From NCBI GenBank assembly GCA_009746045.1, contig RPFO01000584.1:284501-348500 (forward strand): a stretch of 64,000 nucleotides of DNA. Direction: 5' to 3'. Positions 10,025-19,828 of the stretch are shown here, piece after piece. The position numbers and the translations under genes were made by a program. The stretch is from Mesostigma viride. Its lineage: Eukaryota; Streptophyta; Mesostigmatophyceae; Mesostigmatales; Mesostigmataceae. Positions within the stretch are counted from its first letter, which is position 1. Each line of letters begins with the position of its first letter. Below the pieces are notes generated by a model. It did no database searches, was not told the origin of the DNA, and saw only the letters and a list, made by a program, of their open reading frames with translations.

Positions 10025-10885
10025 AGTTACGTTAAATAGTGACGGAACCTTTTTGCCGCCTGAGGCAAATCGGTCCGTAACACTATTTTGCCCGGAATAA
10101 CCACTTCCGAGCACCCAAGTTAATTCGGCCGAATTAACTTGGGTGCTCGGAAGTGGTTATTCCGGGCAAAATAGTGTTACGGACCGATTTGCCTCAGGCG
10201 GCAAAAAGGTTCCGTCACTATTTAACGTAACTGCCACCTGTCTGCTGATACACAGCTTGAGCTCGGATACCGGATCTGACTTGGAACCAGGGACGCGGTC
10301 AGGACAATAGGGTTTAGAAACAAAGTCGGATTCCACCCGCCCATGTCTCTTGCGGCGACGCCATAGAACCTCGTCATAGTCATAGCCGGAGACATGCCAC
10401 TTCGGATAGTAGCATTCCTGATTCTCCCGGGACGAGGTCTCCCGTTGCCGAATCTCCTCTTGCAGCCGAGCCTGTACCTTCAGCTCCTGGGAGCCGCTGG
10501 CACCAGGCGTCGAGTGTCGCGGCTGGCTGATAGAAGGCACTGCAGCCGCCTGAGCCCGCCCTAGCTGCCCATCGTCATCCGTCCCTATATCCACCATGTC
10601 TGCGAACAACGAAGAGTCCTCGTCTCCCGACGGCTCCATCTGCAACCGCCAGGTGAGGGGCACCCAGTCGGGAACAGTATCGGGACCATAGCGTCTTGTA
10701 AGAAAGCCTGTACGGCTGTCTACATACCCACCTACCCTGTCAATATGGACATACCTGTACATACCTCGTGCAGGACCCAGCTGGTCCCCTACATACGTGT
10801 CCTGCAGCCCGTGGCGGCTGCCTACGTACCTTACCTGGACCTGTACGGCCCTGCATGATGAACACCTTTCTTACTATCTACTGCC

Positions 10886-13800
10886 CTAGTGTAGGGCACA
10901 CCTCTTCTTGTATTCCCGTAGCAGGCGCTCACATCCGCCTAGCTCGTTCTCCGTACGCCATGAGTCCTCATAGTCGTGCTGGGTAAAACGCCATCGTACT
11001 CGGTACTGTCGCTGTCTGCTTCTCCCGCGCTGGATGTCCCGGTGGTCCACAATCTCGGCCACCTCGTCTTCCTGTTCACCGGTCTCGGGGTTGTATTCGA
11101 CGGGGGCCGGCGGATTGAGGCGACCTTGGATGGAGTTCTGGTGATACAACTTGAGTTGATCGCGGTGGAAGTTGGGGGAAGTGTTCCAGGAGCTTGGGAT
11201 GTCGACCTTGAACATCACATCGCCCAGCTTCTCCAAGACCTTGTGAGGCCCCAGGAACATAGGACGGAGCTTGGTCTTGAGCTCACCTCCTACCTTCTCG
11301 GAGAAACGTCCTAGTCGGGGGCCTTCCACCAGAACCCAGTCGCCTGCCTCAATCGACGGGGTGCGCGCGTCCAGGCGACTAGCGGTCCTCGCCATATAGC
11401 GCTCGGCTGCGGCTCGGTAGCCCCTGACCGCGCTGTCATGGGCCTGACGCATCTGAACCAACAGCTTCTCCACCCCTTCCAGGGTGTCCCGCCGGACCGT
11501 TTTCTCTGCCAAAGCGGGGCTCGTGAGAAGGTCGGTCGGCGTAAGCGGGTGCCTGCCAGTGTTGAGGAAGAACGGCGTGAAGCCATGGGCCGCCTGGGGG
11601 GCGTTGTTCAAGGAGAATTCCACCAAGCCCAGAAACTCCTCCCAATTGCCTCCCACCGCGTCAGTGTAGTGTCGCATGGTCTCTTGCACTGTGCGGTTCA
11701 GTCGCTCCACCAGGTGAGAGGACGAGCTGTGGTACGCTGTCCCCAATGACACCTTGGTGCCCAGTCGTTCAAAGAACTCCTGCCAGAAGCGAGCCGTGAA
11801 CAACTTGTCACGGTCCGATATGAATTGCCGGCTGAGTCCGTGGTACCGAAACACGTGGTGGAGATACAACTTAGCGCAAGCCTCAGCCGTGAGCTCGGCC
11901 GGGCATGGGGCCAAGTGACACATGCGCGTCAGGCGGTCCAAGAAAACCAAGATCATGCTGTTGCCGTGCTTGGTCTTCCGGAAGGGGCCAATAAAATCCA
12001 TCATCAATGAGTCCCAAGGCGCCATGGGGTCAGGCAGCGTCTTGGGGATCGCTTGTGACCCCGTGTTGCGGGACTTCATGATCTGGCATGATGGACACTC
12101 GCGCACGTACGTCTCGATGTACTCCCGCATACCTGGCCAGTAGAAGTTCTTTCGGCCCGCGGCAGCAGGCGATGGATTCCTTGGTGGCCACCGGTGAGGG
12201 AGTCGTGGAGCTCATGGAGCAGAGCCGCTCTACATATCTCCGGGACGTACAGGCGCCAGCAGTCAGGTCTCACCATGACATAGAGTCGTCCGTCCTGGAA
12301 CTTGCACGGGAGCTTGCCCATCTGCTGAGGGTGCGACCTGATCGCCTCCAGGGCTGCTGCTTCCGTGACGGTGAATCGGCTGATCAGCGTCTCCAGAACG
12401 GAGGTGACGGTGTACGCATCCGCCTCCTCTTCAGTCTCGAGGGTTTGGTATACGTACTCCGAGAAAATGGTGGGGGACCCAATGGGCTGCAAGTGAAAAA
12501 TTCCCTGAGCCGGGACCACGTGGCTGAGTGGCAAGCGCGAATGGGACCCCTCCCCTTCCCCGGGGGCGCGCACGTCCTCGTGCGAACCCCAGTCGGGGGA
12601 TAGGTCGTCCATGGTGGTACGACCCGTGTGAAACAAATAACGAGCCTGCGGCGACCGCGGAAGGTCACCATAGGACGTGCCGGCGGGCGCCTGAGCTGGG
12701 ACGCAAGTGGTATGTAGTACTCCCAGATCTTCATAGAACCAGTAGTCCTCCCGCCGGGAAAGGGCGTCTGGGACCACGTTCTCTGCACCCTTGACGTACT
12801 GAATCTTAAAGGGGGCGAACTGGGACAAGTACTCCAGCCAGCGTGCTTGACGGGGCACCAGGTTGGGTTGGGCGAGCAGATGCGTGAGGGGCCGATGATC
12901 CGTGTGGATGATCAGCCGGTGGGGATCAAGATCCCCCTGCTCGCTGATGGCAACGTCAAACTGGGCCCCGAGAAGATGATGGCGCCAGGTATGGCAGCAG
13001 TAGACCACGGCAAGAAGCTCCTGCTGGTGTACCGGATAGTTGCGCTCGGCAGGGATCATAGTCCGGGAGATGTACTCGACCGGCTGCAACCCCTGACCCT
13101 GGTCCTGCAATAGGACACCGCCGATTGCAACCTTGCTCGCGTCCGTTGCGACCACAAAGGGCTTGGACGGGTCCGAGATAACGAGCACGGGGGCCGTGGT
13201 CAGGCTGCGCTTGAGGGCCTCAAAGGCCTGTTGGCACGGTTCCGACCAAACGAAAGGAACACCCTTCTTGAGGAGGGCGTTAATGGGGGCAGCGATCGTC
13301 GCGAAACGGGGGATGAAACGTCGGTAATACGACGCGACACCCAAAAAGCTGCGCACGCCCTTGACGTTGGTCGGGGTCGGCCACTGCTGGATGGAGGCGA
13401 TCTTGGAGGGGTCCGTCGCGACGCCGGCAGCGGACAGGGTATGACCGAGGAACGGTACGCTGCGACCAGCGCGGACCTTGGCCTTGCGGACCGAAAGATT
13501 CTCCTCCTCCATGATGCGCAATACCGTGGCGACGTCCTCGAGGTGATCCTCAAAGGTCTTGGAGTACACCAAGATGTCATCCAGGTATGCGAGCGCACAA
13601 GTGCGCTTGTAGGACCACGGGGGCTTCGCGCCCCGGTTGGGGTCCTCGAGGTCACGGGAAACCTGCGGGAGATGCGCGGTTCCCATGACTGGGCGGAGGA
13701 TGTCATTCATGAGCATCTGAAAGCTCGCAGGGGAATTGCACAACCCCATGGCGGCCACACGGAACTGATAGTGGCCGAACGGCGTGTTGAACGCCGTTTT

Positions 13801-15081
13801 ATGACAGTCCTCCGGCGCAATCCTTAACTGCCAGAACCCGTCTGCGCAATCAAGGACGGTGAAACATGTGGCGCCCTGCACGCGGTTGAAGATATCGTCG
13901 ATGCGGGGGAGAGGGTACTTGGACTTTACCGTAATAGCGTTCAGCTTACGATAGTCCGTGACGAGCCGCCACTTGCCCCCAGGCTTGGGGACCAACAGCA
14001 CGCCTGCTGAGAAGGGGCTGTTGCTGGGCTCGATGAGACCCCGCTCCAGAAGCGCCATCAAGATCTTCTTGAGCTCCACCAGCTCCACCGGACCCATGCG
14101 GTACATAGGGGACGTCGTAGGGCCATAGCCCTCCTGCAATTGGATGCGGTGGAGCACCGAGCGCGGCGGGGGAAACTCTTGCTTACTCTCATCAAAGAGC
14201 TTCGCGCGTGCTGCCAACACCGCATTGTAGCGCTCAGTCTCCTCGGGGGTGAAGCCCACACCGATCTCATTGAGCATGAGCTCCACGGCAGCGAGGTCGA
14301 GGCGATACATGTAGTATTCCTTGCCCTGACGCAACTTGCCCTCCAACGACTTGATGCTCATGAGGATCTGTGAGGCTTGGCGGGGTTGGGTAAATTCCCG
14401 CTCGTGCGTGACGTTGTGCACAGTGGGACCCTGCGCCTGATATTCGCCAACCGGACTCCAAAAGGAGCCGTCGGGGAACCACACCACGCGACGCTTAATG
14501 CTGATGTCAACATCCTGAGCGTCCATCCAGTCAATGCCAATAATGATATCGGCTGCGCCCAGCGGCGCGACAGTGGCGGTAAGCTCCACAGGGATGCCCT
14601 GAATCACCGCCTTGATGTCGACTAGACCTGGCGAGGGGTTCTTGCGACCATCTGAGTAAGTCACATTTACCACTGTCGCGTGTGGCCGTATAGTGTAGCC
14701 AGCGCGACGCGCCAGTGCCTCATTGATGAATGATGTGGAAGCGCCCGTGTCGACCATGAACTGCACGTCCATGACAGTCTTGCCCTTGAGGAAGGGGTCC
14801 AGTGCTGTTGATGGCACTGCCAGACCCCCTCGAAAGAGGAGCAAGCTGCGGGCCGCACTCCTCGGGGCTGCATGCGTCGGCGGGGCGTCCGCGTTGCTGC
14901 CCGAAGCCGGAATTGTAGCCGTGGCTGGAGCCTCACCAACTGGCTCCATACTCGCGCCGGTATCCGCAACTAACGGTGCCTGTACGGCGGAGCTACTGCT
15001 ATCTACACTATTTACTCCTACTACGCTATCTACCCTATCTACCTGAGCTACCGCTACTTCTACCCCCAAGGGGAGGGACAC
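10886..15081 (-). pseudogene. pol: Chromovirus Pol (PR-RT-RH-IN-chromodomain), one frameshift
   Basis: Two minus-strand frames, 15081-12076 and 12130-10886, form one Ty3/gypsy Pol. Protease: VDTGASTSF near residue 111 and DIIIGIDW; an earlier ADTGAS near residue 40 looks fortuitous. RT: LVTDYRKLN, TVLDCADGFWQ and the YLDD box at 13575-13586. A ~25-residue insert lies just before YLDD. RNase H: VVATDASKVAIGG, QQELLAVV, HTDHRPL. Integrase: HELHDSLTGGHQG paired with CPSC, then the DDE core with MDFIGPF, ISDRD and HLVERLNR. The carboxyl end is a chromodomain-like segment (YRVRWRF...YEDSWR), which directs integration to chromatin in chromoviruses. One missing base in a G/C run near 12156 separates the two frames in the integrase zinc region. 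The start overlaps the gag stop in the -1 frame. Confidence 0.92.
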
Positions 15082-17131
15082 TACGCGCGAGGAACGGATG
15101 GCCGGGAGGCCGCCTCGTTCGACCGCCCGGTCCGCTCTTCCCCCTCCTCCACCGGTTCCTCCTCATCGTCGTCGCCATACGCATAGCCTGCGATGGCCTG
15201 GGCATCCAGCCGCCCACTGTCCGAGTCGTGATCGGCCGCGCCTCGTTGCTGCGCTAGCACCTTGTTCACCTCGCGGGTCACCCGTTGGAAGGATGGACCT
15301 GAGGCCCGAGGCGTTTGATACTGCGCGGGCTGGCGGCGGGCATCCTGCAGCTTGGCTGCACGTGCTCCCGCATTACGGGGCCGATCGCCTCGCTGCGCAG
15401 GGTCCGGACGTTTGCCGAAGGCGGGGCCAGAGAACTGGGGTACATGCGTCTCCTCATCCTTGCGGGCGCGCAGGCGAGGGCACTCGCGCTTGAGGTGGCC
15501 AACCTCGCCGCACGCAAAGCAGCGGGAAGTGGCCGGATCGATCGCATTGACCTGGAAATCAGGGTCATAATCGCTCTCCGCTGGCAGCTCGTAGTCATAC
15601 GCGTCCTCCTGTGCGACCTCATGGTCCGCGGTGGTGAAGTGGACGCGCCTGGGTGCCGCGAGCGGGAAGCGCCGTGTAGATGCTGCACGGCGGCGGGCGA
15701 TCACATCCGAGACTTGAAGCAGGTACTGCTGAATTTTTATCACATCCCACTCCTCCCATGGGACCTCGGCATAGTGCTTGAGCACCTCATCCAAGAGGTC
15801 CGGGTGCAGCGCCTCGATGAACCGTGCCTTGTACTCGGTCCAGGTCATGTCGTCAAGCCGGGCAGTGTACGCCTCAAACTCGGTGAGGAATTCGCGAAAA
15901 GGCGTGCTGCCCTGACGGAACTTGCCAAAGGCCAGGCGCTCATGGAGCTTGTAGTCCGGTGGCACCAACTTGCGCCGGATGCGGGCCATCAGCTCCTCGA
16001 CCGTGCGCGGGTAGGTGCGTGACGCGACGCTCTCACAGTGGAGGATGCCGACAACGGACGGATCCATGCACATCGCTACTAGATAGGGAATTAGCACATC
16101 AGTGGCCAACTCCCAATCGTGATGCTCGCACCATGCCCAATAGACCGCCAACACCATGCGTTCCCACTCATCGATCTCGCGCGGGGTCATGTCCGCGCGC
16201 AACTTGGGCACGGTTTTGAAATCGGGCATGGGCGGAGCCTTGACCGTGGCCGCCCGCGGGCCTCCTTTAGCGCAAAAGGGCGGACGGTTAAAGGACGCCG
16301 GCAGCGATGGGGGCCCAGCAGCCCGCGGCTGGCTGCGCGAGGTCTCAGCGCCTCGCCGCAACCAAACGGATGTCGGGTGTTCGTAACCGGGATCGTTGAG
16401 GTCTAACCGGCTCAGATTCAGGTTGGGGCCATGCGCCATGCTAGGACGCGCGGGGCCCGTCGCTGGGAAGGACTGACCCAGGCGCGTCTCAGGGCGCTCC
16501 TCGGCATCCTCATCGTAGCGGGGGGAAGTTCGACCTCCCCCTCTTCCGTCGACCACGGTGAGGTGCCCATGGATTGTGGCTCGCTGCTGAACGATACACG
16601 ACGCGCGGGTTCCGGCCGGGATGGGCTACCGCGACCGCGTCCGCGTCCGTTTACAGACCATGGGTGCTCTAATCGTTGGGCCCGTTGCGCATGGTAAAAG
16701 GCCGCGTTCTGGCTAAGCTGACCATTCGGCTGCGGTTGCCACTGTGGCCGCTGCGGCGGTTGCAACTGTGGCGGTTGCTCATGCTGCGGCTGCAATTGCT
16801 GCGGGGGCTGTGCCGGTGGGATGGATGCACTCATTGGATCTGACCTGGGAGACTCCCGCCTCGGGCCGGTCTCCACCCGTTCCGACCTACTGAAAAATTC
16901 TCCCTGCATATGCTGCTGCTGCTCGCTATCTATGAACATTCCGGCCTGTGGTCTGTACGACTCACGGGCGGGACTAGCCAGCACACCTGGGTGACCTGCA
17001 GAGCTGCCCTGCTGGGAGGCTGGGCTCCGCTGTGATATCTCCTCATGTGCCTGTACGGCCGGACTATCTATACCCGTCTCCCTAACCTCTGACCCTTTAG
17101 GTTTACCTTTACCCCTTGTTTTAGGCGCCAT
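15081..17131 (-). pseudogene. gag: Chromovirus Gag, one frameshift
   Basis: The capsid protein of the chromovirus, read from the ATG at 17131 (MAPKTRGKGK). The first ~200 residues are low-complexity (Gln/Pro-rich, then Arg-rich). After a C6 run at 16520-16525 the frame must shift by one base to continue; a seventh C would join the halves. The main part holds a Retrotrans_gag-like domain (MTPREIDEWERM ... FREFLTEFEAYTARL ... LLQVSDVIARRR) and a zinc knuckle CFACGEVGHLKREC (CX2CX4HX4C). The stop at 15081-15083 overlaps the first pol codon, and pol is in the -1 frame, so a -1 ribosomal frameshift is a likely mode of Pol expression. The single-base break may be an assembly error. Confidence 0.9.
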
Positions 17132-17522
17132 GGTTACCGTACCACAACCACAAGAAGAGAAGGAAGCAAAAAACAAAGGTCAAGACAACATCTACTGTCT
17201 ATTATTATATATAATACTATAATATTATAGATGAGCCCCTCTAATCACTATGGCCCCGTCACTGGGTGCTGGGCGGCTGGCTATCGTGTGTGCTAATCGT
17301 CAGCTGGTTAAAGGTGACGGTAACCTGCTGCGTAGCTGTAGTGTCCTCTACCCTAGCCAGTGCACTGGTATGTGCGTACCTACGCCCCCTAGATGCAGGA
17401 CGTGCTCTGGGCCTAATCTCTAGCGGTGGGGCTTCTACATGTAATCCTACGGGACGTGTCATGTGTGCCTGGATAAACAGATCTGCTTCCCATGCTGTCC
17501 CGAACCCCTTAAAAATAGCCCT
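17132..17522 (-). other. Chromovirus leader, gag-proximal part
   Basis: An untranslated region between gag and the nested DIRS-like element. It has only short frames without domains. An AT-rich stretch lies at 17200-17230. The leader continues at 23426-24152 on the other side of the nested element. Confidence 0.65.
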
Positions 17523-17524
17523 AT
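17508..17524 (+). repeat. 17-bp direct repeat flanking DIRS-like element 1 (left)
   Basis: CTTAAAAATAGCCCTAT occurs here and at 23409-23425, on either side of the element. It overlaps the element ends by two to three bases. Confidence 0.7.
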
Positions 17525-17725
17525 TTGGTGAGCTATGCTCATTTTATCTATGACTAACCTGCTGAGCGGGGAATGCAACGCCGTATAGCACCAAAAGAAA
17601 AAATAATTTTAGAAAAAATATTTTTTGTGCTGGCACCCGTACCCCAGCCACCCAGGTAGGGGTTGGCTGGAGAGGTGGTTGCTATAAAAGGTGGGCTTCC
17701 ATTCCAGGGAAGCAGGTTGTTTCTT
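17523..17725 (+). repeat. Terminal direct repeat A1 of DIRS-like element 1
   Basis: Matches 23209-23411 over its full 203 bp, from ATTTGGTGAGC to GGTTGTTTCTT. It contains a TATA box (TATAAAAG, 17683-17690) ~110 bp upstream of the gag ATG and probably holds the promoter. Confidence 0.88.
17683..17690 (+). promoter_or_regulatory. TATA box in repeat A1
   Basis: TATAAAAG lies upstream of the gag start at 17800 and is repeated in A2. Its position fits a pol II promoter inside the terminal repeat. It is inferred from sequence only. Confidence 0.5.
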
Positions 17726-17799
17726 TTGCCTGAGAACCTCAAGTGACCACATCACAAAAAACAAAACGCAATATAACACATCAAGCATTATAACCCACC

Positions 17800-19689
17800 A
17801 TGACCTCAGTGACAGCCCCAGAGCGAAATTTCATAGCAAAGCTCAAGCAAGAAGCCAGGGAGGGATGCACCCCAAAGGAGGCCGCAACTGCGGTCCAGAA
17901 GATCCTAGGGGAGGGGCATTGGCTAGAGCGGATCCAGAAGCTCAATCCGGGGCGTGCCAAGAACGTCATGGACGTGTTGGAGAAAAGGGGGTTTGTCAGC
18001 GACTGGGATGGGGAGGAGGCCCTGGCCGATGTGCTAGCAGCGCAACTGGGGGAGGCTATTGCAGAGCCGGATCCACCAGTGTCAGCAGGTGGGGTGGGAG
18101 CTGGGGGTGTTCCCCCTTCGGCAGGTGGAAGCGGAGGGGCGGGGCATGGTGGACCGGGCGCTGGCGAGGAGGATGGCGCCCCTGGGGCGATCGACCAGGA
18201 TGTGGCGGACCTGGACCGGAACATAGGTCGGTTGCTGGGGACCGAGACGGGCTATGCAACGCCAGCGGGAGGGCTTCCATCCCGCCCGGGCAACGCCCGC
18301 ACTGGCGGAGATATTGGCGACCTGATATCGGCCATGTCGAAGCTGCTGGACCAGGCAAAGACTCCAGCAACTGCAAGCCCAGCCGCAGCGGCGACTGCTG
18401 GCAGGCTGGCGCGCACGAAGGGGGTGGCGCTGAGCGGGCATGCAGTGCCGGTCCTGGTGAGCAACATGCTGGAGGCGGTGCTGCCGGGGATGCTGGACTA
18501 CGCAGAGAGCGTGGGGGGGAAGTCAATCCGTGCATCGTTAATGCTGACGATGCACGGCAGCTCGGCCAGCGGGGAGAGGAGGATGTTGCTCCTGCACATT
18601 ACAATTCGTTCAAGTGGCCCGCCGGAGCGGCTGTACAATTTTTCCCAGTGAGCGCGCTGCCAAGTGTACTTGTGGGCAAATTTTTAGGTGCCCCGTCACT
18701 TCGAGGTACTAAAAATTAGGCTACGGTACGAATTCAGCGAATTTCAGCGAATTTTCAGTCGAACCAAAGGAAGTGACGCCAACTACCAAAAAGTTTCCGT
18801 TACGAATTTTCAGCCCAACACTCGCGCAAAATGAAGTGACGGCAACTACCAAAACGTTTCCGTTACGAATTTTCACTCCCACACGTTTGCACAAGAGGAA
18901 GTGACGGCAACTACCAAAAAGTTTCCGTTACGAATTTTCAGTCCCACACTTCGCGCAAATTTTAGTAGGGCTGCACGCAAGCTACCTTTCAAAATTTTGC
19001 GCTAGTATGGAACGCATTTCATTCGTCTGGAGGAACGCTGCCCGCCAACTACCCCCGTTCAGAATGTTCCGCCGAAATTTACTTGAGATTTGGAAATCTG
19101 AACGTGCGCGCAAATTTTAGTAGGGCTGCACGCAAGCTACCTTTCAAAATTTTGCGCAAGTATGGAACGCAATTCATTCGTCCGGAGGAATGCTGCTCGT
19201 CAACTGCCCCCGTTCAGAAAGTTGCGCCGAACTTTACTTGAGATTTGGAAATCTGAACGTGCGGTTGGAGTTTCGCGGGGAAACCCAAGTTCCCTAGTAA
19301 TTCACCAATGACGCGCTTCGAACACTTGCCCGCTAAAACCTAAGCAGCCGCTCCGGCTGGCCACTTAAACGAAACTTGATGAGATGGCAGGAATTCTGGA
19401 CACGATGGTGACAGAATTTGGCTACTGGGCCACGCCACGCTCCGAAGTAATTCTGGAGCTGGCAGCAGCCGAGTACCTGGCAAAGCTGATCACGGCATGC
19501 CAGCTGGTGGATGTGGGGTCGACGGGTTGGAAGGGGACTCCGTCGGCAATGCTGCCATTCCAGGAGGGTGGAGCAATGCTGGCGTCTCCGGCGGTGCGGG
19601 CGGCGATGAGCATGGGGAAGCTGCAGCACAAGCTGGAGCAGGGTCCCGGCAAAAAGGGGCAGGGCGGCCCGTCCAACAACAACAAGTGA
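17800..19689 (+). pseudogene. Gag-like ORF of DIRS-like element 1, split by a MITE
   Basis: The first frame starts at the ATG at 17800 and runs ~268 residues to the insertion near 18605. The same gag continues at 19374-19689, ending in a stop after PSNNNK. The product resembles the first ~350 residues of the element at 38502: an amino-terminal helical domain, a Gly/Ala-rich linker, a conserved KGVAL...LEAVLPGMLDYAESVG block and a GWK...ASPAVRAAM block. No zinc finger is visible. It is presumably the particle or nucleic-acid-binding protein. The pol frame overlaps its 3' end in the -1 phase (from 19497), as in the second element. Confidence 0.75.
18605..19373. mobile_element. MITE-like element inside DIRS gag (~769 bp)
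   Basis: The ends are inverted copies (TTCGTT, CAAGTGGCC, GCCGGAGCGGCTG against CAGCCGCTCCGGC, GGCCACTT, AACGAA). The inside is noncoding. It holds three tandem ~65-bp repeats (around 18770, 18835 and 18900, core AAGTTTCCGTTACGAATTTT) and two ~155-bp repeats (18952-19107 and 19108-19263). No clear target duplication was found, so exact ends are uncertain by a few bases. Confidence 0.65.
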
Positions 19690-19828
19690 GGGAGCGGTGC
19701 CTTCTTCCACTACCTCTTCCAGCACCCCTGCCACCTCGTGACTGGTGGCAGCAGGTACGCTCAGGCCGTAGGCGCGATAGGATGAGTCGGGCTTTTAATG
19801 CTCGCACACTAGCCTGTCAGACGGTTAG

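Larger units (their letters stand above)
9346..10232. mobile_element. 887-bp nested palindrome (P-S-P-S'-P foldback element)
   Basis: Three copies of a 208-bp near-perfect palindrome (9346-9553, 9685-9892, 10025-10232; ends AGTTACGTTAAATAG / CTATTTAACGTAACT) alternate with two 131/132-bp spacers that are inverted copies of each other. The whole block is therefore one palindrome centred at 9788/9789. It is bordered by GCCAC on both sides (9341-9345, 10233-10237), a 5-bp target duplication inside chromovirus ORF3. Each spacer contains a perfect pol III B-box (GGTTCGAATCC) in a tRNA 3'-half-like context. There is no coding capacity. Confidence 0.9.
7495..10762 (-). pseudogene. Chromovirus ORF3, unknown protein, split by palindrome
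   Basis: Downstream of pol on the same strand, a third long frame runs from an ATG at 10762 to 7495. It is interrupted only by the 887-bp palindrome at 9346-10232. Without that insertion and one GCCAC duplication the frame is continuous (about 790 codons). Three parts are visible: an acidic/polar amino-terminal part with YYPKWHVSGYDYDEVLW; a Cys-rich segment (CACGDC ... CTGC) followed by an Arg/Pro-rich low-complexity stretch; and a folded-looking carboxyl domain of ~270 residues starting near IPAQEWVRGTYARNRV. No signal peptide, membrane segment, protease or envelope signature is seen, so it is not an obvious env. I do not recognise the family. Position suggests translation from a subgenomic or spliced RNA. 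Confidence 0.7.

Noticed and set aside
7495-10762. Envelope gene of the chromovirus
   Set aside because: No signal peptide, membrane-spanning segment, furin-like site or fusion-peptide-like stretch is seen in the frame. It was left as an unknown ORF3.
14940-14970. Second protease active site (ADTGAS) near residue 40 of chromovirus Pol
   Set aside because: It is followed by a low-complexity Pro/Ala stretch and not by a retropepsin fold. The real site is VDTGASTSF near residue 111 with DIIIGIDW.
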